Assembly (NCBI GenBank): GCA_030146905.1
Contig: JASLAV010000963.1
Location: 1-6,071, forward strand
DNA: 6,071 nt
Direction of reading: 5' to 3'
DNA from: Lentzea sp.
Lineage (GTDB): Bacteria > Actinomycetota > Actinomycetes > Mycobacteriales > Pseudonocardiaceae
Position 1 is the stretch's first letter; each line of letters starts with the position of its first letter. Shown piece by piece: positions 1 through 5,525 of this stretch. The translations under genes were made by a program, and so were the position numbers. The notes beneath the pieces were generated by a model. It did not search any database. It was not told the DNA's origin and saw only the letters and a program-made list of their open reading frames with translations.

Positions 1-789
1 CTACGCCGGTTGCGCACCGAGGCGAAGATGACCGGCACGGCCACCGCCCGTGCCACCGGGATGAGCCAGTCCAAGCTGTCGAAGATCGAGAACGGCATGC
101 TGCTCCCGTCCGTGACGGATGTGGAGCGTCTCGTGGCGGAATTGGCCGCGACGAGGGAGACGCGCATCGAACTGGTCGAACTCGCCAGATCGCTGCACGC
201 CGAGGCGGAGACCCGTCGCGTCGTGCTGCACCGAGGGGCGCACCGCCACCAGCAGACGATCAGCCGTGTGGAGGCCAGGGCGGCGACATCGAGGTTCTTC
301 CAGGTCAACCTGGTGCCCTCGCTGCTGCAGTCCGAGGCCTACCTGCGGATCGTGCTGGGGACGATGCCGCCGTCGGAGCAGGAGGCCGCGGTCGCGGCGC
401 TGCGCGTGCGCAGGTCCCGGATGGACGACCTCGCCAAGCAGTTCGTGTTCGTGCTGTCCGAGAGCGCGCTGCGCTGGCGGATGGGCTCGCCCGAACAGAT
501 GGCCGAGCAGATCGAGCACCTGGTCGCGATCCAGCGCAGACCGAACGTCCGGCTCGGCATCGTGCCGTGGACGGCGGACGCCAACGTGGTGGCGCTGCAC
601 GGGTTCCACATCTACGACGAGCGCGTCGTCACGGTCAGCGTGCTGACGGGCAACGCCACCATCACCGACCCGCTGGACGTGCGCGAGTACCTCGCGCTGT
701 TCGGCAAGCTCGAGCGGATGGCGGTGCGGGGGGAGGAGCTGCAAGCGCTGCTCAAACGCATCGCCGAGGACCACCGGCGACTCGGCTAG
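1..789 (+). CDS. XRE-family helix-turn-helix regulator with DUF5753 domain (5' partial)
   Basis: DNA-binding transcriptional regulator; its target and ligand are unknown. The frame is open from base 1, so the true start lies upstream of the window and 262 residues are visible. Residues 1-9 (LRRLRTEAK) look like the end of the usual first helix, and residues 11-32 form the HTH core, with MSQSKLSKIENG as the recognition helix and following turn typical of XRE proteins. From about residue 80 to 255 the sequence fits the DUF5753 domain found in many actinobacterial regulators: FFQVNLVPSLLQSEAYLR, then IEHLVAIQRR, LGIVPW and a closing helix before the TAG stop. Such genes are very common in actinomycetes and often sit next to a small DUF397 gene; none follows here. 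It runs in the same direction as pgsA but is separated by a hairpin and 63 bp, so I do not treat it as part of that operon. Family call is firm; the regulated process is unknown. Confidence 0.92.
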   Translation, partial: LRRLRTEAKMTGTATARATGMSQSKLSKIENGMLLPSVTDVERLVAELAATRETRIELVELARSLHAEAETRRVVLHRGAHRHQQTISRVEARAATSRFFQVNLVPSLLQSEAYLRIVLGTMPPSEQEAAVAALRVRRSRMDDLAKQFVFVLSESALRWRMGSPEQMAEQIEHLVAIQRRPNVRLGIVPWTADANVVALHGFHIYDERVVTVSVLTGNATITDPLDVREYLALFGKLERMAVRGEELQALLKRIAEDHRRLG

Positions 790-791
790 TC

Positions 792-810
792 CGGGTGGGC
801 GCCTCACCCG
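792..810 (+). terminator. Short stem-loop just after the regulator stop, possible terminator
   Basis: CGGGTG (792-797) pairs perfectly with CACCCG (805-810), with a possible extra G-U pair inside and a loop of 5-7 nt. It starts three bases after the TAG stop of the HTH gene. There is no long T-run, only GTTT about ten bases later, so it would be a weak or non-canonical terminator, as is common in GC-rich actinobacteria. It may simply be chance pairing in GC-rich DNA. Confidence 0.35.
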
Positions 811-836
811 CGGGACGTGCGTTTCAGCAGTCCAGC

Positions 837-842
837 TAGGCT
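837..842 (+). promoter_or_regulatory. Possible -10 element for the pgsA operon
   Basis: TAGGCT at 837-842 matches the TANNNT pattern of actinobacterial sigma-70-type -10 boxes. It ends ten bases before the pgsA ATG, so transcription would begin at roughly 849-853, giving a leaderless or nearly leaderless mRNA. No good -35 hexamer is visible 16-19 bp upstream. No strong Shine-Dalgarno sequence precedes the ATG either; the only candidate is AGG at 838-840, which is 12 nt away. This agrees with leaderless translation but does not prove it. Confidence 0.3.
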
Positions 843-852
843 GCGACACGCC

Positions 853-1455
853 ATGCTGAACATCTTCGCTCGCGCGTCCGTCTCGCGCGTCACCGATCCG
901 ATCGGGGCGTGGCTGCTGGCGCGTGGCCTCACCCCCAACGCCGTCACCGTGGCCGGTACGGCCGGCGCCGTGGTGAGCGCGTTGTGGTTCATCCCGCGCG
1001 GGCAGCTGTTCCTCGGCAGCGCGCTGGTGGCGTTCTTCGTGCTGCTCGACCTGATCGACGGCGCGATGGCCCGCGCGCAGGGACCGACGAAGTTCGGCGC
1101 CGTCCTCGACGCCACGTGCGACCGCATCGCCGACGGAGCGCTGTTCGCGGCGCTCACCTGGTACGCGTTCGACACCGGCTCGCGCTGGACCGCCGTGGCC
1201 GGCTTCATCTGCCTGGTCGCCTCGCAGGTCATCTCGTACGTGAAGGCGCGCGCCGACGCGACGGGCCTGTCGGCGGACGGGGGACTGGCCGAGCGGGCGG
1301 AGCGGTCCATCGTGGCCCTCGTCGGCGCCGGCGTGCAGGGACTCGGTGTGCCGCACCTGCTCGACATCGCGCTGTGGATCCTCGCGGCCATGACCGTGGT
1401 GACGGTGCTCCAGCGCATCCTCGCGGTGGCCAAGTCGGCGCGGGAGGCCGCGTGA
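853..1455 (+). CDS. pgsA: Phosphatidylinositol phosphate synthase (CDP-alcohol phosphatidyltransferase)
   Basis: Integral membrane enzyme that joins CDP-diacylglycerol with inositol 1-phosphate to give phosphatidylinositol phosphate, the precursor of PI and PIMs. The 200-residue product carries the complete CDP-alcohol phosphotransferase signature: D66xxD69-G70xxA73R74, then G82xxxD86xxxD90; the four aspartates bind the metal and activate the substrate. About six hydrophobic segments are visible (near 28-48, 53-70, 92-106, 113-131, 152-168, 172-190). The stretch YVKARADATGL followed by GLAERAERS (129-152) matches the basic inositol-phosphate pocket of actinobacterial PIP synthases rather than PG-phosphate synthase. 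I chose ATG 853 because the N-terminus then aligns with mycobacterial PgsA1; an in-frame GTG at 817 would add 12 residues but would overlap the putative promoter. The gene ends within the GTGA that starts patA. Neighbours patA and pimA support the PI role strongly. Confidence 0.95.
   Translation: MLNIFARASVSRVTDPIGAWLLARGLTPNAVTVAGTAGAVVSALWFIPRGQLFLGSALVAFFVLLDLIDGAMARAQGPTKFGAVLDATCDRIADGALFAALTWYAFDTGSRWTAVAGFICLVASQVISYVKARADATGLSADGGLAERAERSIVALVGAGVQGLGVPHLLDIALWILAAMTVVTVLQRILAVAKSAREAA
1442..1447 (+). promoter_or_regulatory. Ribosome binding site for patA
   Basis: GGGAGG lies inside the end of pgsA, four bases before GTG 1452. The match to the anti-Shine-Dalgarno sequence is strong but the spacing is short. 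It supports the GTG that overlaps the pgsA stop as the patA start, and suggests translational coupling. Confidence 0.65.
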
Positions 1456-2354
1456 ACCTCACGACCCTCGGGTACAGCGCCGGGTGGCGGCTGATCCGCC
1501 TGCTGCCGGAGTCGTGGGCGCGCGGGCTGTTCCGCGCGGGCGCCGACTACGCGGCCCGCCGCGGTGGCGCGAGCGTCGAGCAGCTGCGCACGAACCTGCG
1601 CCGGGTCGTCCCGCAGGCGGGCGAGGACGAGCTCGACGACCTGGTGCGCGACTCGCTCCGGTCGTACGCGCGCTACTGGCGCGAGGCGTTCCGGCTGCCG
1701 TCGATGGACCTGCGCGCCGCCTACGAGGAGCGCAGGTTCCAGGTGTCCGGCCAGGAGAACCTCGACGCGGCGCTGGCGAGCGGCACCGGTGCGGTCGCCG
1801 CCCTTCCGCACAGCGGCAACTGGGACATGGCCGGCGTCTGGCTGGTCGGTCACTCCGGCACGTTCACGACGGTGGCCGAACGGCTGAAGCCGGAGTCGCT
1901 GTACCGCAAGTTCGTGGAGTTCCGCGAGACCCTGGGCTTCGAGGTGCTCCCCCTGAGCGGTGGCGACCGTCCACCCGCGACGGTGCTGGCCGAGCGCCTG
2001 AGGTCCGGCAAGGTCGTGTGCCTGCTGGCCGACCGCGACCTGACGTCGTCCGGCGTGCCCGTGACGTTCTTCGGCGAGCAGACCATGATGCCCGCGGGCC
2101 CCGCGCACCTGGCCTCGACGACGGGCGCCGCGCTGCTGCCGGTCGGCTGCTGGTTCACCGAGGACGGCTGGCACTTCCGCATCCACCCGCCGATCAAGGT
2201 CAGCACCGTCCAGGCCGCCACCCAGGCCGTCGCGGACGTGTTCGCGGCCGACATCGCCGCCCACCCCGCCGACTGGCACATGATGCAGAAGCTCTGGCTG
2301 GCCGACCTGCCGGAAGGCCGCCGCGCCGCACTCGCCAGGAGGCTCGCGCGGTGA
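1452..2354 (+). CDS. patA: Phosphatidylinositol mannoside acyltransferase (PatA-like, LpxL/HtrB family)
   Basis: Membrane-associated acyltransferase expected to move a fatty acyl group from acyl-CoA to the mannose on the 2-position of inositol in PIM1/PIM2, at the cytoplasmic face of the membrane. The 300-residue product has the family HX4D motif as HSGNWD, with H120 and D125. E143 lies 23 residues after the histidine, the same spacing as the His126/Glu149 pair I recall for mycobacterial PatA. Downstream, LLADRDL (191-197) and the GEQTMMPAGPAHLA region (208-221) are typical of lysophospholipid/lipid A-type acyltransferases. There is no signal peptide; the N-terminal 30 residues (GWRLIRLLPESWARGLFRAG) form an amphipathic segment suited to membrane contact. 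It starts at GTG in a GTGA overlap with pgsA and its stop overlaps the pimA start. The position between pgsA and pimA, as in mycobacteria (Rv2611c from memory), makes the PatA assignment much safer than the motif alone would. Confidence 0.92.
   Translation: MNLTTLGYSAGWRLIRLLPESWARGLFRAGADYAARRGGASVEQLRTNLRRVVPQAGEDELDDLVRDSLRSYARYWREAFRLPSMDLRAAYEERRFQVSGQENLDAALASGTGAVAALPHSGNWDMAGVWLVGHSGTFTTVAERLKPESLYRKFVEFRETLGFEVLPLSGGDRPPATVLAERLRSGKVVCLLADRDLTSSGVPVTFFGEQTMMPAGPAHLASTTGAALLPVGCWFTEDGWHFRIHPPIKVSTVQAATQAVADVFAADIAAHPADWHMMQKLWLADLPEGRRAALARRLAR
2337..2342 (+). promoter_or_regulatory. Ribosome binding site for pimA
   Basis: A perfect AGGAGG lies eight bases before GTG 2351, inside the last codons of patA. 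It fixes the pimA start at the GTG that overlaps the patA TGA, and suggests that PimA is translated well independently as well as by coupling. Confidence 0.8.
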
Positions 2355-3463
2355 AGGTGGGGATCGTCTGCCCGTACTCCTTCGACGTGCCGGGGGGAGT
2401 GCAGGCGCACGTCGTCGACCTCGCACGCGCCCTGATCGGTCTGGGGCACGAGGTGAACGTCCTCGCCCCCGCCGACGACGAGCAGGCGCTGCCGGAGTTC
2501 GTGACGTCCGCCGGCCGCGCGGTGGCCATCCCGTACAACGGCTCGGTCGCCCGCCTGTCCTTCGGTCCCGTCTCGTACGCGCGCGTCCGCCGCTGGATCG
2601 ACGAGCACTCGTTCGACGTCCTGCACCTGCACGAGCCCACCGCGCCGTCGCTGTCGTTCCTGGCGCTGGTGGTCGCCGACGGCCCGATCGTCGCCACCTT
2701 CCACACCTCGACGCCGCGCTCCAAGATGCTCTCGGCGTTGCAGGGCGTGCTGCAGCCGTTCCTGGAGAAGGTCACCGCCCGCATCGCCGTGTCCGCACTG
2801 GCCCGCCGCGTCCAGGTGGAGCACCTCGGCGGTGACGCCGTGGAGATCCCGAACGGCGTCGACGTCGACTTCTTCGCCTCGGCGCCCACTCTGGACGGCT
2901 ACCCGCGCCCCGGTGGCACGATCGGCTTCGTCGGCCGCTACGACGAGCCGCGCAAGGGCATGCCCGTGCTGTGGGAGGCGTTCGGGCTGATCGCCGACGA
3001 GTTCCCGGACCTGCGCCTGCTGGTCGTGGGCCGCGGCGAGACGTCGTTCGACGGGCCGTTCGCCTCGCGGGTCGACCTGCTGGGCCAGGTCGACGACGCC
3101 GAGAAGGCCAGGATGCTGCGCTCGGTGGACGTCTACGTCGCGCCGAACACCGGCGGCGAGTCGTTCGGCATCATCCTCACCGAGGCGATGTCCGCCGGCA
3201 CCGCCGTGGTCGCGTCGGACATCGACGCGTTCCGCCGCGTGCTGGAGGACGGCAAGGCGGGCGCGCTGTTCCCGGTCGGCGACGCTCCCGCGTTGGCCGA
3301 CGCGTTGCGCTCGGTGCTGCGCGACTCGGCGTTGCGCGCCGAGTACGTGACCGTGGGCTCGCAACGGGTGCAGGCCTTCGACTGGTCCGTGGTCGCCTCG
3401 CAGGTGCTGCGCGTGTACGAGACCGCGATCGCCGCAGATCCGCGCCGGGTGAGCGAGGCATGA
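2351..3463 (+). CDS. pimA: Phosphatidylinositol alpha-mannosyltransferase PimA (GT4)
   Basis: Peripheral membrane GT-B glycosyltransferase that transfers mannose from GDP-mannose to the 2-OH of the inositol ring of PI, the first committed step of PIM synthesis. The 370-residue product begins (V/M)KVGIVCPYSFDVPGGVQAH, the typical PimA N-terminus with the glycine loop. H118 in FHTST, and R196 and K202 in GRYDEPRKG, fall at exactly the residue numbers I recall for the functional residues of Mycobacterium smegmatis PimA. The retaining GT4 EX7E motif is present as E270 and E278 in GGESFGIILTEAM, four residues earlier than in M. smegmatis. Length is close to the usual 370-385. It starts at GTG (GTGA overlap with patA) after a perfect AGGAGG, and its stop overlaps the next gene's ATG. 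No missing residue or frameshift was seen. Confidence 0.96.
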   Translation: MKVGIVCPYSFDVPGGVQAHVVDLARALIGLGHEVNVLAPADDEQALPEFVTSAGRAVAIPYNGSVARLSFGPVSYARVRRWIDEHSFDVLHLHEPTAPSLSFLALVVADGPIVATFHTSTPRSKMLSALQGVLQPFLEKVTARIAVSALARRVQVEHLGGDAVEIPNGVDVDFFASAPTLDGYPRPGGTIGFVGRYDEPRKGMPVLWEAFGLIADEFPDLRLLVVGRGETSFDGPFASRVDLLGQVDDAEKARMLRSVDVYVAPNTGGESFGIILTEAMSAGTAVVASDIDAFRRVLEDGKAGALFPVGDAPALADALRSVLRDSALRAEYVTVGSQRVQAFDWSVVASQVLRVYETAIAADPRRVSEA

Positions 3464-4407
3464 CCACGTTCCTGGTCGTCGTGGCGGTCGCACTGCTGCT
3501 GGCCGCCTGGATCCTCGCCGTCGCCAACCGCCTGGACCGCCTCCACGTCCGCACCGACGCGGCCTGGGCAGCTCTCGACGCGGCTCTGGCCCGCCGCGCC
3601 GTCGTGGTGCGAGCACTGCTGGACCCGGCGCTGTCCGCCGCGGCCTCCCAGGCGGAGTCCGCGTCGCGCGCCGACCGCGAGTCGGCGGAGAACGAGCTGT
3701 CCGGTCTGCTGGGCGCCCTGGACCGGTCTTCCCTCGCCCCCGCGCTGGCGGCGGAGCTGAGCGACGCCGAGGAACGCGTCATGCTCGCCCGCCGCGTCCA
3801 CAACGACGCCGTGCGCGACACGCTGCTGCTGCGCCGCCGCCGGATCGTGCGGTGGCTGGGGCTGGCCGGCACCGCACCGCAGCCGTCGTACTTCGAGATC
3901 GCCGAACCCATCGCCCCGTCCGACGCCGTGATGCTGACACCCCGCCCGTCCGCGCGTGTGGTGCTGATGGATTCCTCGGGCCGTGTCCTGCTGTTCCAGG
4001 GCTTCGACCCCGCGCGGCCGCAGGAGCTGTTCTGGTTCACCGTCGGCGGCGGCGTCGAGGACGGCGAGGAGCTGCGGGACACGGCCGTGCGCGAGGCGTT
4101 CGAGGAGACCGGGGTGAAGCTCGCGCCGGAGCAGCTGGCCGGGCCGGTGTGGCGGCGGCGCGCGGTGTTCAGCTTCGACGGCCGGACGTTCGACGCGGAG
4201 GAGTGGTTCTTCCACGCCACCGTCGACGGGCTGGAGGTCGACACCTCGGGGTTCAACGACGTCGAGGAGACCAGCATCTCCGGTTTCCGGTGGTGGACTC
4301 AGGAGGAGCTGGAGTCCACTGAGGACACCGTGTACCCGGTGCAGCTGGCGGAGTTGTTGCCGGAGCTCAAGGCGGAGTGGGACGGCCGGACGCGGAACGT
4401 TCGCTGA
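3460..4407 (+). CDS. Membrane-anchored Nudix hydrolase with N-terminal LemA-like domain
   Basis: Last gene of the PIM operon; the substrate is unknown. The 315-residue product starts at ATG 3460, overlapping the pimA stop (ATGA). Residues 4-22 form one hydrophobic membrane segment. Residues 23-54 (NRLDRLHVRTDAAWAALDAALARR and on) and 104-149 (EERVMLARRVHNDAVRD, ending PSYFEIAE) resemble the first and last helices and the tail of LemA proteins; the middle helices are shortened. The C-terminal domain (about 160-300) is a Nudix hydrolase: the box at 197-219 matches GX5EX7REUXEEXGU fully (REAFEETGV at its end), so a metal-dependent pyrophosphohydrolase is expected. Downstream W-rich sequence (FRWWTQEEL) is common in ADP-ribose or NDP-sugar type Nudix enzymes. 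A Nudix gene in this position is conserved in mycobacteria (Rv2609c from memory). Cleaving a nucleotide by-product such as GDP, a nucleotide sugar or a CDP-lipid near the membrane would suit the operon, but that is inference. Confidence 0.88.
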   Translation: MTTFLVVVAVALLLAAWILAVANRLDRLHVRTDAAWAALDAALARRAVVVRALLDPALSAAASQAESASRADRESAENELSGLLGALDRSSLAPALAAELSDAEERVMLARRVHNDAVRDTLLLRRRRIVRWLGLAGTAPQPSYFEIAEPIAPSDAVMLTPRPSARVVLMDSSGRVLLFQGFDPARPQELFWFTVGGGVEDGEELRDTAVREAFEETGVKLAPEQLAGPVWRRRAVFSFDGRTFDAEEWFFHATVDGLEVDTSGFNDVEETSISGFRWWTQEELESTEDTVYPVQLAELLPELKAEWDGRTRNVR

Positions 4408-4447
4408 TCCCGGCATGGTCCGGGCGTCGTCGGGTCCGGGACAGCGA
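4401..4447. terminator. Stem-loop at the end of the PIM operon
   Basis: TCGCTG (4401-4406), then TCCCGG (4408-4413), pair with CCGGGA (4436-4441) and CAGCGA (4442-4447), giving a 12-bp stem with a single bulged A at 4407 and a 22-nt loop. The stem includes the TGA stop of the Nudix gene. No T-run follows, as is usual for actinobacterial terminators. A smaller alternative hairpin (CCCGG 4409-4413 with CCGGG 4420-4424) could compete with it. Confidence 0.5.
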
Positions 4448-4452
4448 TCTGG

Positions 4453-4500
4453 GCGACCTGCCCGGACGTGCCGCTGAACGCGACACGGCGGGCAGGTCGT
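4453..4500. terminator. Second stem-loop between the convergent operons, possible bidirectional terminator
   Basis: CGACCTGCCC (4454-4463) is perfectly complementary to GGGCAGGTCG (4490-4499), with a further G-T pair at 4453/4500 and a 26-nt loop. Inside the loop GCCG (4470-4473) can also pair with CGGC (4486-4489). It lies 17 bases from the oxidoreductase stop at 4517 and could end transcription arriving from either side. A T-run is absent on both strands. Confidence 0.55.
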
Positions 4501-4516
4501 CGGACACGTGACCGGG

Positions 4517-5509
4517 CTAGACGGCGGGAATGACCGCCGACCCGTACGCGTCGCGCGTCTTGTCCTTCTCGTCGTGCATCAGGTACAGCGCGAAGTTGTC
4601 GACTCCGATCTCCTTGAGCTCCTGCAACCGCTCGACGTGCGCCGACTCCGGCCCGACGAGGCAGAACCTGTCGACGATCGCGTCCGGCACGAAGTCGGTC
4701 GACCGGTTGCCCGCCTTGCCGTGGTGGGAGTAGTCGTAGCCCTCGCGGTCCTTGATGTAGTCGGTCAGGGCCTTGGGCACGACGCCCGTGTCCCCGTACC
4801 GCGCCACGAGGTCGGCGACGTGGTTGCCGACCATGCCGCCGAACCAGCGCAGCTGGTCGCGCTGGTGCTCCAGGTCCGTCCCGACGTAGGCCGGTGCCGC
4901 CACGCACATCGTGATCGCCGACGGGTCGCGTCCGGCGGCCGCCGCTGCCTCGCGGACCGACCCGATGGTCCAGCGGGCGATGTCCGGGTCTGCGGTCTGC
5001 AGGATGAAGCCGTCGGCCTGCTCGCCGACCATCTTCAACGCGCGAGGCCCGTACGCGGCCATCCAGATCTCCAGCTTCCCGTTGCGCACCCACGGGATCC
5101 GCACGGGTGTGCCGTGGTGCTCGACGGAGCGGCCCTCGGCGAGTTCCTTGATCACGTGCATCGCGTCGCCGAGGGTGGCGAGCGAGGCCGGCTTCTGGCC
5201 GATCACGCGGCGGGCCGAGTCGCCACGGCCGATGCCGCAGACCGTGCGGTTGCCGAACATGTCGTTCAGCGTCGCGAACAGCGATGCCGTCACCGACCAG
5301 TCGCGGGTCGACGGGTTGGTGACCATGGGGCCCACGACGAGGTCGCGGGTGGCTGCCAGCACCTGCGAGTAGATGACGAACGGCTCCTGCCACAGCACGC
5401 AGGAGTCGAACGTCCAGCCGTAGCGGAAGCCGCAGTCCTCGGCGGCGCGGAGGCCCTCCACCACGTCCCGTGCGGGCGGGTCGGTCTGCAGCACGATGCC
5501 GAAGTCCAC
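4517..5509 (-). CDS. LLM-class F420-dependent oxidoreductase (CPS_4408/TIGR03842 type)
   Basis: Cytoplasmic flavin/F420-type oxidoreductase with a luciferase-like TIM barrel, 330 residues. It is expected to use coenzyme F420; the substrate is not known. The product begins MDFGIVLQTDPPA and shows FRYGWTFDS and LWQEPFVIYSQ (28-49), GPMVTNPSTRDW (60-71), TVCGIGRGDSA (89-99), WMAAYGPRALKMVGEQADGFILQ (149-171) and CVAAPAYVG, all near-identical to my memory of the Streptomyces TIGR03842 proteins. I chose the GTG at 5507-5509 because this N-terminus is the family norm and AAAGGG lies nine bases upstream. The gene follows the dihydropyrimidinase by 16 bp on the same strand, so the two are almost certainly cotranscribed. 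In many Streptomyces this oxidoreductase sits with dihydropyrimidinase, a nitrilase-type amidohydrolase and an aminotransferase (recalled, not checked). A role in pyrimidine reduction or ring-product oxidation is therefore likely but unproven. Confidence 0.92.
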   Translation of the reverse strand: MDFGIVLQTDPPARDVVEGLRAAEDCGFRYGWTFDSCVLWQEPFVIYSQVLAATRDLVVGPMVTNPSTRDWSVTASLFATLNDMFGNRTVCGIGRGDSARRVIGQKPASLATLGDAMHVIKELAEGRSVEHHGTPVRIPWVRNGKLEIWMAAYGPRALKMVGEQADGFILQTADPDIARWTIGSVREAAAAAGRDPSAITMCVAAPAYVGTDLEHQRDQLRWFGGMVGNHVADLVARYGDTGVVPKALTDYIKDREGYDYSHHGKAGNRSTDFVPDAIVDRFCLVGPESAHVERLQELKEIGVDNFALYLMHDEKDKTRDAYGSAVIPAV

Positions 5510-5518
5510 GGCGTCACG

Positions 5519-5524
5519 CCCTTT
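5519..5524 (-). promoter_or_regulatory. Ribosome binding site for the F420-dependent oxidoreductase
   Basis: On the minus strand AAAGGG lies between the hydA stop and the GTG start, nine bases from the start codon. It supports GTG at 5507-5509. An upstream GTG (within GGGCGTGACG) is out of frame and is not the start. Confidence 0.6.
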
Positions 5525-5525
5525 C

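Noticed and set aside
817..852. Upstream GTG start for pgsA adding 12 residues (MRFSSPARLRHA)
   Set aside because: The added residues do not fit the family N-terminus, the GTG has no good ribosome binding site, and it would lie over the putative -10 box. ATG 853 aligns with PIP synthases.
1..1356. Minus-strand open frame (451 codons) opposite the regulator and pgsA
   Set aside because: Antisense shadow; the regulator and PgsA motifs are clear on the plus strand and the antisense product resembles nothing.
804..2426. Long minus-strand open frame (540 codons) opposite pgsA and patA
   Set aside because: It is opposite two well-recognised genes. The predicted protein is rich in Arg, Ala, Gly and Pro with no recognisable family, as expected for an antisense frame in GC-rich DNA.
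1850..3616. Long minus-strand open frame (588 codons) opposite patA, pimA and the Nudix gene
   Set aside because: Low-complexity, Arg/Gly/His-rich translation with no family resemblance; it spans three real genes and their overlaps.
4408..4516. A small gene or RNA in the convergent gap
   Set aside because: Only 109 bp with two stem-loops. No start codon with a ribosome binding site and no tRNA or known small-RNA pattern was seen; terminators explain the structure better.
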